64,000 nt of DNA, taken from Bradyrhizobium australiense (lineage in GTDB: Bacteria; Pseudomonadota; Alphaproteobacteria; Rhizobiales; Xanthobacteraceae). The DNA is taken from contig NZ_JAAVLX010000005.1 of NCBI RefSeq assembly GCF_013114825.1, forward strand, positions 434,001 through 498,000, in the 5' to 3' direction. Shown piece after piece: positions 44,877 to 53,764 of this stretch. Position numbers and translations under genes: made by a program. Positions within the stretch are counted from its first letter, which is position 1. Every line of letters begins with the position of its first letter. The notes beneath the pieces are model-generated. The model saw nothing but the letters and a program-made list of their open reading frames with translations. It was not told the origin of the DNA and made no database searches.

Positions 44877-46616
44877 TCATTGTTCTAGGCCACGGTCTGC
44901 GAACAGACGGTGCATGACCTCGCGTTTGATCTCGCCAGCGATCTCGTTTCGAACCTGGGCTCCGAGCACCCGCTCGGCATCCGCGTCGCCTAGCAGACCA
45001 TGCTCGGCCAGTCGCTGATCCAGGCGGCCTTGAAACTCTTCGCCCATGGCTTCGACCAGCCGGTCTTGCATCGCTGCATGTTCGTCCGGAGCGATGCGCC
45101 TCAGCACCGTCTCCCAGGGTTGCCAGCGGGTTGCCATGTAGTCGCTGAACTGGTTCGCTTCCCGCTCCCGGACCAGGTCCAGCGCCTGCGCCGCATCATC
45201 CTCGCTTACGTGAGAGACCGCCAGGAAGCGCATGTCAGGGGCGACGTGACTGAGCTCCAGCGGCTCCCGCAGCAGATGTTGATAGGCCAGGTAGACTTCG
45301 ATGTCGTCTGCGTTCGGGTCGTCGCTGACGAGCGAGTTGACCCTGTCGCGCGCGATCTCGTCCAGCGCCTCCAAGCGAAACGCAATACGGCCGCGCTGGA
45401 TCAGTTCGCCAAGGCGGTCGTCATATACCCCGTCCTCGACGTCTGCGTTGAGGCGCGCGGTCTGCATACCGTTCCAGTGCAAGGTAACACGATCCTCGCA
45501 GCTCGCGTTGGCCTCGGAAGCTTGTGCAAAAAACTGCTCGCGCAATCTCGGGTCGGCCGCCGCCTGCCGCAGATCATCAGCCACTGCGTGCCGAAACTCG
45601 TCATTGCCGTAGTTCACGGTCCCTCGTAGTCTCTCTAGGAACCCTGCGTAGTGCTGGGCGCCTGGCTCATCCCCAAAGTGCTGCCATTCGGCCAGCGCCG
45701 CCGGGTCGTCTCCGAGCCAGTGCGCGGCAGCCTCATATAGAGATTGCTGCGCAAGCTGCGGTGGCGCTTCAGCCGCCGCCAGATTAGCGAGGACGTCGTC
45801 CGGCAGCGGGTTATCCCCGAACTCGAGGTTCTCCAGATGCGGGTAGCTAAGACTCGGTAGAAGACCCTCAAGAAGACCCTCAGGCAGGCTGGTCAGCCGG
45901 TTACCGCTGAGATTGAGCGATTGGAGCGTGCTCGGAAGGGGGGCGGGGAGGTTAGCCAATTGATTGCTGCTGACATCGAGTTCAATGAGCCCCGATGGGA
46001 GGGACTGGGGGAGGTCGGTCAGCTGATTGCCATTAACCGCGAGCGAGGTGAGCCTGCTCGGGAGAGCGTCGGGCAGGCTCATTAGTCGGTTGTCGTTTGC
46101 GTTCAGGATCTCGAGCCGAGCCGGAAGGTTGGCCGGCAGACTGATCAAGCTGTTATCGGCCACTTCCAGCCGAGAGAGGGTCGCCGGAAGAGCGTCTGGC
46201 AAACTGGTCAACCGGTTATGGCTAATGAGAAGATGCTGGAGACCGGGTGGGAGCCTAGCGGGCAGGCTGCTTAGCTCGTTGTGCCTGGCGCGCAGTTCCA
46301 GCAACCTTGGCGGCAGGGCGGCGGGCAAAGCGGTCAGGGAGAGGGATGACAAATCTACCGAATGCGAGCCCGTGTTGTCCGATACCCTAATTCGTGTGCG
46401 CCCCTGTTGCCGATTCTCCGTTTCGCCCTGCCCCTCTTCGGCAACCCAGTCTTCCAGGATCTGCGCGCGGGCGGAGGCTGGGGTCCGATATCCTGTCAAG
46501 ACTTCGACCCAATCCGCCAGGGCTCGGCTGAGGCCGCCGAGGTGGCCTTCCTGCTCCCCCTCTTCAGAAGGGGCCGAGGAAGAACCTGCACTCCACTGTG
46601 CCTGTCCTGTGTTCAT
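44877..46616 (-). CDS. nopM: NopM-like type III effector, NEL-domain E3 ubiquitin ligase
   Basis: A 579-residue protein from ATG 46616. Residues about 85-265 are about nine LPX-type leucine-rich repeats (pattern LxxLPxxLPxxLxxLxxxxN). The C-terminal 300 residues form the NEL (novel E3 ligase) domain of the IpaH/SspH/NopM family; the catalytic Cys lies in ASCEDRVTLHWNGMQ. The N-terminus is Ser/Gly/Glu-rich, as in secreted effectors. A tts-box-like site lies 227 bases upstream. Such effectors are injected into the host cell and ubiquitinate host proteins. Delivery is inferred; the secretion genes are not in this window. Confidence 0.9.
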   Translation of the reverse strand: MNTGQAQWSAGSSSAPSEEGEQEGHLGGLSRALADWVEVLTGYRTPASARAQILEDWVAEEGQGETENRQQGRTRIRVSDNTGSHSVDLSSLSLTALPAALPPRLLELRARHNELSSLPARLPPGLQHLLISHNRLTSLPDALPATLSRLEVADNSLISLPANLPARLEILNANDNRLMSLPDALPSRLTSLAVNGNQLTDLPQSLPSGLIELDVSSNQLANLPAPLPSTLQSLNLSGNRLTSLPEGLLEGLLPSLSYPHLENLEFGDNPLPDDVLANLAAAEAPPQLAQQSLYEAAAHWLGDDPAALAEWQHFGDEPGAQHYAGFLERLRGTVNYGNDEFRHAVADDLRQAAADPRLREQFFAQASEANASCEDRVTLHWNGMQTARLNADVEDGVYDDRLGELIQRGRIAFRLEALDEIARDRVNSLVSDDPNADDIEVYLAYQHLLREPLELSHVAPDMRFLAVSHVSEDDAAQALDLVREREANQFSDYMATRWQPWETVLRRIAPDEHAAMQDRLVEAMGEEFQGRLDQRLAEHGLLGDADAERVLGAQVRNEIAGEIKREVMHRLFADRGLEQ

Positions 46617-46842
46617 CAATTTCTCCGTCGTCAGAACAAGAATACACCCCCCGCTTCTTAAGGTCGCGAAGCAGTGGCTGCGCAGCGCAATGGTCATTCG
46701 AGAGCCTGTGCACGTGCGCTGCGGCTCCCGACGACACGAGCCGGTACAGGTTCACACGAGCCCAACCGCGGCAAATGGATCGATACTGCTGCGAGCTTTC
46801 TGCCATCTCGTGACCAGAAAAGTCCGGAGGACCCTCACTGCA

Positions 46843-46873
46843 CTTAGCAGGCCTACCTGTCGATCAGCTGACG
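46843..46873 (-). promoter_or_regulatory. tts-box-like site (TtsI target)
   Basis: On the minus strand the site begins CGTCAGCTGATCGACAGG and ends CCTGCTAAG, resembling the tts box start GTCAGCTT-x-TCGAAAGCT. It lies upstream of the NopM-like gene in the correct orientation. Position and core match support it; the spacing of the 3' half was judged from memory. Confidence 0.5.
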
Positions 46874-47099
46874 AGTGTCGCTGCAGAACACCCCAGGTGG
46901 TCCGGTTTGCCACCAGCGGCCAAGCAAGTCCAGCTTGCGGGTGAACCGGTCAAGCTTCGCAACAGCTTGGCACCGATTGCCTTGACATGTGAGAGGGCCG
47001 TCGCGAACTTGGGGCTTTCGGCGCGCTTGACGCTCTTCGTTTTCACGTACTCGGCCGAAAAGGCTCCACTGCCCGCCGTTGAGATAACGCACCACCGCC

Positions 47100-47470
47100 G
47101 CGCTGGGGTTCTATGCCTAAGCCGCTCCTGCGTTGGTAGGCTCGACAACTCGCGTTCGGGGCCGTCATCAGAAAGCGTAAACGAGGTGATGGTGCCGCGG
47201 TCGCGCTTGAACTCGGTCCCGATGCCAGCGCAGGCACAGAGCGGCCGATCCTCGTTTAGCGCGAACCAGACGACATCCTTCTTCGTTTCGGGGTTCGTAT
47301 GGGGCGCATTCGGCAAAGCCGTTGAAGGGCACGAGGCATCGGTTGTCCAGCTTGAGCCTCACGCGCCAGTGTGGCGAAGACGTATTCCGGAAGTTGCTCA
47401 CTGGCGGGCCGCCGGTCTGGGCGGCTCAAGCCGCAACGGGTCGGAGATGTGGACGAAAGAGCGCTAACGC
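47100..47470 (-). pseudogene. SRAP (YedK/HMCES-like) relic
   Basis: Minus-strand fragments SFVHISDPLRLEPPRPAARQ, CLVPFNGFAE, ETKKDVVWFALNEDRPL and GTEFKRDRGT match the SOS-response-associated peptidase (SRAP) family, which covers abasic sites in single-stranded DNA. The blocks are in different frames, and the N-terminal Cys2 active site and last third are missing. Confidence 0.55.
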
Positions 47471-47608
47471 CTAAAAACTGCGTACGCACGCGTCAAATGA
47501 AGGCTTTTCGATTGCGTCTTGTGGCACGCTCCCTTTTTTAACACGTCGTCCCCTGCATACGATCGGCAGCATCGATTCCAAGCGTCGCCCACACAAAAAG
47601 GACCAAAA

Positions 47609-47899
47609 ATGAAGAATGAGAAGAAGCCGGGAAGTGATCAGGGCACGGATTTCGTCGAATTCACGATGATCGTGAACGGTCAGCCTGTCGTCATTAAGGC
47701 CGTAGAGCAGCAGCCGCTGCATGTGGTGCGCCAAAAGGCGCTGGAGGAGACCAAGAACCTGGCTCAGCCGCCCGAGAATTGGGAGATCAAGAACGAAGCG
47801 GGCGAGCTGTTGGATCCGGACAAGAAGGTAGGCGAGTTTGGATTTGGCAAGGAAGTGACGCTGTTCCTGAGTCTCAAGGCTGGCGTGGCCGGTGGCTGA
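47609..47899 (+). CDS. Ubiquitin-like protein (DUF2604 type) with exposed C-terminal Gly-Gly
   Basis: A 96-residue single-domain ubiquitin-like protein. After a charged leader, FVEFTMIVNGQPVVIKAVEQ is the first hairpin, PLHVVRQKALEETKN the helix, and FGKEVTLFLSLKAGVAGG the last strand and tail. The protein ends directly in Gly-Gly, so no processing is needed before activation. ATG 47609 with AAAAGGACC upstream. It is the modifier of a four-gene cassette and overlaps the E2-like gene by 8 bases. Confidence 0.82.
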   Translation: MKNEKKPGSDQGTDFVEFTMIVNGQPVVIKAVEQQPLHVVRQKALEETKNLAQPPENWEIKNEAGELLDPDKKVGEFGFGKEVTLFLSLKAGVAGG

Positions 47900-48509
47900 T
47901 CTCCAAACTGTCGATCCCGAGGTCTCGCGCGTAAAGTTCGAGCGGGAGCTTGCAAACTATCGGAGCATGGAATCGGCCTATCGCAAGAGGGGCTGGATCC
48001 TGCTTGACGCAGAGTTTCCGGAGATCTTCGTGGTTTTCGCGGCGACTAAGCCGAGACCGCCTCCGATCGTCGCTGCCATCGTGCTGAATTTTACGGATTA
48101 TGATCTGCGGCCGCCCTCCGTCAGGTTCGTGGACCCTTTCACGCGCGAACCGATACCCGCCAAATTGCTCCAGGTGCAAATGCTTCGCCGTGCGGCAATC
48201 CCCGGCGCAACTCCCGAAACCATTCTGGCGCTCGCCCAGCAGGGCGGGGTGCAAGTGACAAACATGATTCAGTACAACAGCCCTGATGATCGGCCATTTA
48301 TTTGTCTTCCCGGCATTCGCGAATACCACGACAATCCCGCTCACACGGGTGATTCATGGCTGATGCATCGAAGCTCTGGCGAAGGATCCTTAGCTTTTAT
48401 CCTCGAAAAGATCTGGCACCACGGGGTGTCACCGATCGAGCATTACCAGGTGCAGGTCCAGATCCCGGCGGTGAACGTGCTGCCGTCATTGCTGGCCGTA
48501 CCGGAATGA
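47892..48509 (+). CDS. E2-like conjugating protein of the Ubl cassette
   Basis: A 205-residue protein starting at GTG 47892. Its only Cys is Cys138, in RPFICLPGIREYHDNPAHTG, followed by GDSWLMHR; this block is the hallmark of a bacterial E2-like family linked to DUF2604-type ubiquitin-like proteins. The sole Cys is thus the candidate thioester site. VSRVKFERELANYRSMESAY at the N-terminus looks helical, as in E2 folds. Overlaps both neighbours (8 bases before, 4 after). E2 function is inferred from family and operon. Confidence 0.75.
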   Translation: MADLQTVDPEVSRVKFERELANYRSMESAYRKRGWILLDAEFPEIFVVFAATKPRPPPIVAAIVLNFTDYDLRPPSVRFVDPFTREPIPAKLLQVQMLRRAAIPGATPETILALAQQGGVQVTNMIQYNSPDDRPFICLPGIREYHDNPAHTGDSWLMHRSSGEGSLAFILEKIWHHGVSPIEHYQVQVQIPAVNVLPSLLAVPE

Positions 48510-48994
48510 ATCAAATCGCGGACGTTACGTCCCTCTCGGTACCGCGTGGCTGCGTGGACGAACTCCATGCCCATTTGCGGAAAGTGGGGCGTGAAGGGCA
48601 TGAAGGTCTCGGCCTTTGGGTAGGCCGTCAGACGGCGCACCATTTTCAGGTACATAGGACTCTCATTCCTGCCCAGCGCCACATACGTACTGCCGACGGG
48701 GTGTGCGTTGTGACAGGAGCTGAAGAGCTGCATCGCATAAATGTGTGGCTGTACCGGGAGAAGCTTGCGCTCATTGCCCAGATACACAGTCATCCGGGCC
48801 GAGCGTATCATTCCAGCACGGACGACGAGTACGCGATTGCCACGACGGTGGGGTGCTTGTCTTTGGTCGTGCCGGACTTCGCGCGAGTGCCTTTCGATCT
48901 CAAGAACGTAGCATCGTACCGGCTTGACGGGGCTGGAGTGTGGCGCCCCCTGTCGGTTGGCCAGGTTACGCGGATGATTTTAATCAAGGATTGA
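48506..48994 (+). CDS. JAB/JAMM deubiquitinase-like metalloprotease
   Basis: A 162-residue JAB-domain protein. The full zinc motif is present: Glu in GHEGLGLWVGRQ, then H-x-H-x7-S-x2-D in QIHSHPGRAYHSSTDDEYAI. In the cassette it should remove or process the ubiquitin-like protein. Because that protein already ends in Gly-Gly, deconjugation is the more likely job. The ATG at 48506 overlaps the E2 stop (ATGA); a longer frame from 48356 only shadows the E2 gene. Confidence 0.85.
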   Translation: MNQIADVTSLSVPRGCVDELHAHLRKVGREGHEGLGLWVGRQTAHHFQVHRTLIPAQRHIRTADGVCVVTGAEELHRINVWLYREKLALIAQIHSHPGRAYHSSTDDEYAIATTVGCLSLVVPDFARVPFDLKNVASYRLDGAGVWRPLSVGQVTRMILIKD

Positions 48995-48997
48995 ACG

Positions 48998-50533
48998 ATG
49001 GCCATGGCCAACTTCATGGACCGTGCGGCGTCGGCGGCGTCGCGGGTGCTGACTAATTTCAAGAGGTCGGCGTTCGAGGACAGGCTTGCCGCGCAAGTGA
49101 TTGGGGTGTCTTTCGACGGCGCAGCCGTGCAGTCGCCGGAAGGCAGGGCCAGCCTGGATATGATCGTCAGGCTGTCGTCGCGCCTTTATCCGACGATCGC
49201 GCTGCGGCCGCTCGATGCAAAGGCGAAGGATCATGTTCCAATCCTGGAGTTCCTGGCGAAGTCCATAAATCCTGAGATCGAGCTCGCCAAGACCAGGAAG
49301 GCCGTCACGGTTTCCGTGGTCGTGGGAAGCAGTGCGTCACGCACTAACTGTCCGACCTTCTTCATCGGCTCGGAGGGATGGAGAGCCAAGCTTTCGAGCC
49401 GTGGTCTGGTTGGCTCCGGCAAGTCAATGAATCCCTTTGGCGCGGGAGCTGCGTCATGCTTCGCCGCAGCCAACGTCTTTCGGACGGTATTTGCCGACCA
49501 GCTGGAGCGGGGAGACGCTGACGAACTTATCGATTTCTCAATGCTGACCTACGCCCAGGGTACCCGTGACTCCGATCAGGGTTTGGAAGGAACGGATATC
49601 GGCGAGACTCACCTTGTCGGGCTCGGCGCGATCGGCAATGGCGCGATTTGGGCTTTGGCTCGCACGGCGAGCCTTAAGGGATCGCTCCGTCTGGTGGACG
49701 ACGAAGACGTCGACCTCTCGAATCTGCAGCGCTACGTGCTGGCCGGCCAATGCGATGTTGGCTCACCAAAAGTGGATCTGGCGCGTGCCGCGCTCGCTGA
49801 CACGGCGCTGGAAGTGTCGGCGCATCGTGCCAAATGGGACGGCTATGTGAGCAACCGTAAGGATTGGATGTTCGAAAGAGTCGCTGTCGCATTGGACAAC
49901 GCTCCGGACCGCATCGCTGTGCAGGGGGCGTTGCCGAAATGGATCGTAAACGCCTGGACACAGGAGCTTGATCTTGGAGTGTCGCGCCATGGCTTTGATG
50001 ACGGCCGAGCATGTCTGGCCTGCCTTTACTTGCCTCACGAGAAGATAAAGGACGAGGACGAGAAGATGGCTGAGGAGCTGAAGATGCCGGAGGCGCAACA
50101 GGAGATCCGGGAACTTCTTCAGACGAACAGGGCGGTGGATGTAGGTTTCGTCGAGCGTGTCGCCAAGGCCTTCGACATCTCGTCTGAAGCCCTTAAAGAA
50201 TTTGTCGGCCAGTCCGTCCGATCGTTTCACCAGCGGGCAATCTGCGGGGGGATTGTCATGCGCCTGACCGACGGAGCGCAGCCTGTGAGAGCCGTTGTGC
50301 CGATGTCGTTTCAGTCGGCTCTCGCTGGCATAATGTTGGCGGCGGATCTCGTGAAGCACGCTTCCGGGCTTCTGGACCTGCGGACCACAAGCACACGAAT
50401 TAACCTGCTTCGTCCACTCGCGTCGCATCTTCACGATCCCAAGGCGAAAGATACGTCGGGACGGTGCATCTGCGCGGACGAAGATTTCTTAGCTGCATAC
50501 CGACGAAAGTACCCAAGCTGCAGAGCTCGTTAA
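48998..50533 (+). CDS. E1-like ThiF-family activating enzyme
   Basis: A 511-residue protein. The C-terminal two thirds form a ThiF/E1 adenylation domain: GETHLVGLGAIGNGAIWALA (nucleotide loop), LVDDEDVDLSNLQRYVL (Asp and Arg of the ATP site), GSPKVDLARAAL (Lys) and VAVALDNAPDR (Asp). Cys in GRACLACLYL and RAICGGIV are candidates for the thioester or zinc sites. The N-terminal 200 residues are unassigned and may recruit the E2 or substrates. Starts 3 bases after the JAMM gene. All E1 key residues are in place, so the cassette appears intact. Confidence 0.85.
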   Translation: MAMANFMDRAASAASRVLTNFKRSAFEDRLAAQVIGVSFDGAAVQSPEGRASLDMIVRLSSRLYPTIALRPLDAKAKDHVPILEFLAKSINPEIELAKTRKAVTVSVVVGSSASRTNCPTFFIGSEGWRAKLSSRGLVGSGKSMNPFGAGAASCFAAANVFRTVFADQLERGDADELIDFSMLTYAQGTRDSDQGLEGTDIGETHLVGLGAIGNGAIWALARTASLKGSLRLVDDEDVDLSNLQRYVLAGQCDVGSPKVDLARAALADTALEVSAHRAKWDGYVSNRKDWMFERVAVALDNAPDRIAVQGALPKWIVNAWTQELDLGVSRHGFDDGRACLACLYLPHEKIKDEDEKMAEELKMPEAQQEIRELLQTNRAVDVGFVERVAKAFDISSEALKEFVGQSVRSFHQRAICGGIVMRLTDGAQPVRAVVPMSFQSALAGIMLAADLVKHASGLLDLRTTSTRINLLRPLASHLHDPKAKDTSGRCICADEDFLAAYRRKYPSCRAR

Positions 50534-50735
50534 CTTCGATCTGAAAGGCCGCGCCTCACGGTAGACGCCGCGAACGTGCGCTCCAGCCGGACGCGCTATT
50601 TTCATTTGGAGAGGGCTGCCAAGCTATTGAAATTGCCGAGGGGGGCCCGCCTTTTTCCAAATGCGCCTTGAGTTGTTGGACTATCAACCCAATTTGGATT
50701 CCAGAACACCCTCGACAAGAGCGCGGAGGGGTGGA

Positions 50736-51281
50736 TCACTCCACCGCCTGGGTTACGCCCATTCCGGCCGCCTCAATCGCAACTGCAACCGACTGCACGA
50801 TCGCGGCAAAGCGGACCGCGGTTTGGATGGCCGCCGAGCTGACGCCGGCTTCCCGCAGCGCCTTCTCATGGGCGTCCATGCAGGCGCCGCAGCCGTTGAT
50901 CGCGCTTACCGCCAGCGACCACAGCTCGAAATCGTCTCTGTCCACGCCGGGATTGCCGATCACGTTCATGCGCAGCCGCGCCGGCATCGTCTTGTATTCC
51001 GGATTGGAGGCGAGGTGAACGAAGCGGTAGTAGACGTTGTTCATCGCCATCATGGAGGCGGCGGATTTCGCCGCCGCGACCGCGGCCGGCGTCATCACAA
51101 CGGCCGCAGCAGATTCCATAGCTGCGATCACCACGGGATTGCGGGCCGCAATCGCGGTGGCGAGCAACAGCCCGTATTTGCTATGCGGTGATAGCGTCTC
51201 ATCCGACATCATCGACGCCAAGTTGAGTCTCACGTCCTTGGCGAAATCGGGAATTTGGTCCTTTAGCTGTTCAATCGACAT
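50736..51281 (-). CDS. ahpD: Alkylhydroperoxidase AhpD
   Basis: A 181-residue AhpD with the active Cys131-x2-Cys134 and His138 in NGCGACMDAHEKAL. It regenerates AhpC and has weak peroxidase activity. It begins 6 bases after ahpC on the minus strand, forming an ahpCD operon. Confidence 0.93.
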   Translation of the reverse strand: MSIEQLKDQIPDFAKDVRLNLASMMSDETLSPHSKYGLLLATAIAARNPVVIAAMESAAAVVMTPAAVAAAKSAASMMAMNNVYYRFVHLASNPEYKTMPARLRMNVIGNPGVDRDDFELWSLAVSAINGCGACMDAHEKALREAGVSSAAIQTAVRFAAIVQSVAVAIEAAGMGVTQAVE

Positions 51282-51287
51282 GATGCC

Positions 51288-51842
51288 TCAAGCAACTTTC
51301 AGGGTTTCGCCGCCGATCTCACGGTTACAGGCGCAGAGTTCGTCGGTCTGTAGCGCGTCCAGCACGCGCAGCGTGTCCTTCGGGCTGCGGCCGACATTTA
51401 GATTGGTCGCGTAAACGTGCTGGATCGTATTGTCGGGGTCGACGACGAATGTGTAGCGATAGGCGACGCCGTCGGGCGAACGCACATCAAGGCCATCGAC
51501 CAGCCCGCCCTTAGTGTCGGCAAACTGCCAGATTGGCAGATGTTGCAGGTCCTTGTGCGAGCGCCGCCAAGCGAGTTTGCAGAACTCGTTGTCGGTCGAA
51601 CCGCCTAGCACGACCGCATCGCGGTCGGCGAAATCCTTCGATAGCCGCGCAAACTCCGCGATCTCGGTTGGGCAGACGAAGGTGAAATCCTTGGGGTAGA
51701 AGAAGATGACTTTCCATTTTCCAGGAAAGCTGTTTTCCGTCAGCGTCTCGAACGCGCTCTGCCCGTTTTCCTCGTGCAGATGAAAACCGGGCTTCACGCC
51801 TGTGATTTCGAACGACGGCAACTTACTTCCAATTCCAAGCAT
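51288..51842 (-). CDS. ahpC: Peroxiredoxin AhpC
   Basis: A 184-residue 2-Cys peroxiredoxin. Peroxidatic Cys57 is in DFTFVCPTEIAEF and the C-terminal Cys170/Cys172 in DELCACNRE. It is of the AhpD-linked AhpC type, reduced through AhpD and not AhpF. Under a predicted RpoN promoter, so probably made in nitrogen-fixing bacteroids to remove peroxide. Confidence 0.94.
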   Translation of the reverse strand: MLGIGSKLPSFEITGVKPGFHLHEENGQSAFETLTENSFPGKWKVIFFYPKDFTFVCPTEIAEFARLSKDFADRDAVVLGGSTDNEFCKLAWRRSHKDLQHLPIWQFADTKGGLVDGLDVRSPDGVAYRYTFVVDPDNTIQHVYATNLNVGRSPKDTLRVLDALQTDELCACNREIGGETLKVA

Positions 51843-51896
51843 ATTGTCCTCACAAGATTGCTTCGCGCGGAAACCGATGATTCCGGCCTCAGGCGA

Positions 51897-51912
51897 AGCA
51901 AGCGATATGCCA
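51897..51912 (-). promoter_or_regulatory. RpoN (-24/-12) promoter of ahpCD
   Basis: On the minus strand TGGCATATCGCTTGCT matches TGGCAC-N5-TTGCT with one mismatch, 55 bases before the ahpC start. No exact TGT-N10-ACA NifA site was found in the 150 bases upstream. Confidence 0.7.
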
Positions 51913-52341
51913 GGTAATCTCGCGATTCAACTGGCGGAAATGCAACAATCGGATGCTCGTCATGGAGGCAACTCAACAGCATGGTTTCGATTGAATGGTC
52001 CTGCCGTCCTGCTTCAATAACTGAGCATGTTGCCGTGCTCGACCGGTTGCGCGCCTCTGAACGATTAGCCCAACTGCTCGGGTGTGCTATAATGCCAAAA
52101 GAATGCGCTTAATTAAGACGAACTCAGCGCGCGCGGCAATGTTCCGCCAAGCCACTGGTCGCCCTCACGACGCGCACGCGTGATGTGAGGTGGAGCGGGA
52201 GCTGGGACTGACCTTGTTTTGATCGATGCCGAATCGGGGCTAGTAGCCGAGCGAGCTCGAGCCAGATTCGTTGACCAGGATCAAAGGCAGCGTAGACGCT
52301 TTTAGGCATAAGGAGTGATCTGGAAGAATTGGGAGGCACGG

Positions 52342-52557
52342 ATGTCAGCAACTGAAATCGCGACACGTCATTTTTCCGCCGCCATTGCGGAGGCGGAGGG
52401 CGCAGGTCTTGGGACTGACAGCGTTTGCCGCGCGCTGCTTAGTTGTGTGGTCACGAAATATCTCGAGATCCGGCCAGTCGACGACGTTCAGTCGGAGCTG
52501 CGCTTCGTCGCCGATAATTGCGATCCAGCGACGGATTTCATGTTCATGCGGCCGTAG
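52342..52557 (+). CDS. Small hypothetical protein
   Basis: A 71-residue protein, with GGGAGG upstream of ATG 52342. The frame reads IATRHFSAAIAEAEGAGLGT then VCRALLSCVVTKYLEIRPVD and ends FMFMRP. It looks like a compact helical protein; I recall similar small proteins near rhizobial nif loci but cannot name it. Confidence 0.5.
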   Translation: MSATEIATRHFSAAIAEAEGAGLGTDSVCRALLSCVVTKYLEIRPVDDVQSELRFVADNCDPATDFMFMRP

Positions 52558-53240
52558 CGCGGCTGCGCTCTCTCTTCATCATTGCGGGGAGCGGAGCGAC
52601 GAACTAGTCTATTCTCTCCTTCTGCCGCACGATGGATTGCTTCGCTGCATCAGCGGCTCGCTTTCTGGGAGGTCAAGGCTCGCTCATGGCCCTCGTGTGA
52701 GAAGAGACTTCACGTTCAACGCGAGCACAGAGGTCTATGTCAAGCGCGCCAAGCCCTCCTGTAACATCGCGTCTGTCATTGGCGATGTAACGGCGATCCG
52801 GACGGCTTTGGGGAATTGAGTTATCGGCGCTCTCCCCGAGGACAGCAAACATTTCGGCAGCGGGAATTGAACAATAAGCCTCGCTGCTATTCCGACGCAT
52901 GCGCGGGCCGAAATGTTCGACGGTAATTTCGATGCCGTAGGAGAGACGTACGCCGGCGGGGTCGAAGGCGGTGCCCCAAACTGTTGCAACACAGCGTCCA
53001 TCAGCAACTCTTTAACTACCTCATCGGCGTTGAATTCGCGGCCACGGGCCCTGGCGCGTCGCTGCATTCGCCAAGATCGAGGCCGCCGCGGACGTTCTCG
53101 GGTCAAAATTGTGGATGTCCTCCCGCCGTGATGAAGCTGTCGGATCTGATGATCAGTAAATAGCCGCTAACGGGATGGAATGCGCCTGGATGCGCGGAGG
53201 CGCAGGGCGATGTCCGCCACCGTCCCTCCACGATCTGTCG
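52558..53240. other. No supported gene
   Basis: Short overlapping frames only. A plus-strand stretch KIEAAADVLGSKLWMSSRRD near 53070-53130 is orderly but unattached. Left boundary of the molybdate locus. Confidence 0.3.
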
Positions 53241-53581
53241 CTAGCACAGCAGCGTCGTGCCGACATCTCCGGTGAAAGTCCGCCAGGCGGCATGGTATTT
53301 TTCGGGAACAGCGGTGAGGAGCGGCACGCCAGCAATGATCGCATCAGCAAATTCCTCGCAGGCCCTGGCCGGACGCCTCCTTCCTGGAGAAACGTCGAGC
53401 GCTAGCATGGTTTCGTGCCGTTTGCGCCCTTGAAGTTTCGCTGGACGATGCCGCCGACGCGCACGCCTTGCCGCGCGAGATGCTGGGTGAAGTCGCCGAG
53501 CAGTCTATCCGCGTCTTGTTCCGGCCTGTAGAGGATTGCCGCGACGCGCTTGGGATCGATCTCGGCAAGGTTGGCGATCAT
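53241..53581 (-). pseudogene. DUF2478 relic of the molybdate locus
   Basis: Reads MIANLAEIDPKRVAAILYRP then ADRLLGDFTQHLARQGVRVG from 53581, and after a large deletion and frameshift FADAIIAGVPLLTAVPEKYH with AAWRTFTGDVGTTLLC to a stop at 53241. These are the beginning and end of DUF2478, a family that follows modABC genes. The middle, about 60 residues with the conserved Cys/Gly part, is gone. Confidence 0.6.
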
Positions 53582-53764
53582 AGGCTTAATCCTCTTGGCT
53601 CGTTTCACACAGCGGCGCCTGCCTGTCCAGTATCTACTGCTGGCGTAGATGGCGCGATGCCCTAGGGTTCAGAGGTCGTGAAACCAGCGAGACGACCTTT
53701 GACCTGGGCGAATACGTCAATTCCATAGTTGAGCCTTAGCGTATAGGTAGCGGCGCATCATGCG

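Noticed and set aside
47528..47550. TGGCACGCTCCC before the Ubl gene as an RpoN promoter
   Set aside because: The -24 half is perfect, but the -12 half is TTTTT without the invariant GC.
52206..52222. TGGGACTGACCTTGTT upstream of the small gene at 52342 as an RpoN promoter
   Set aside because: The -12 element has GT in place of the invariant GC.
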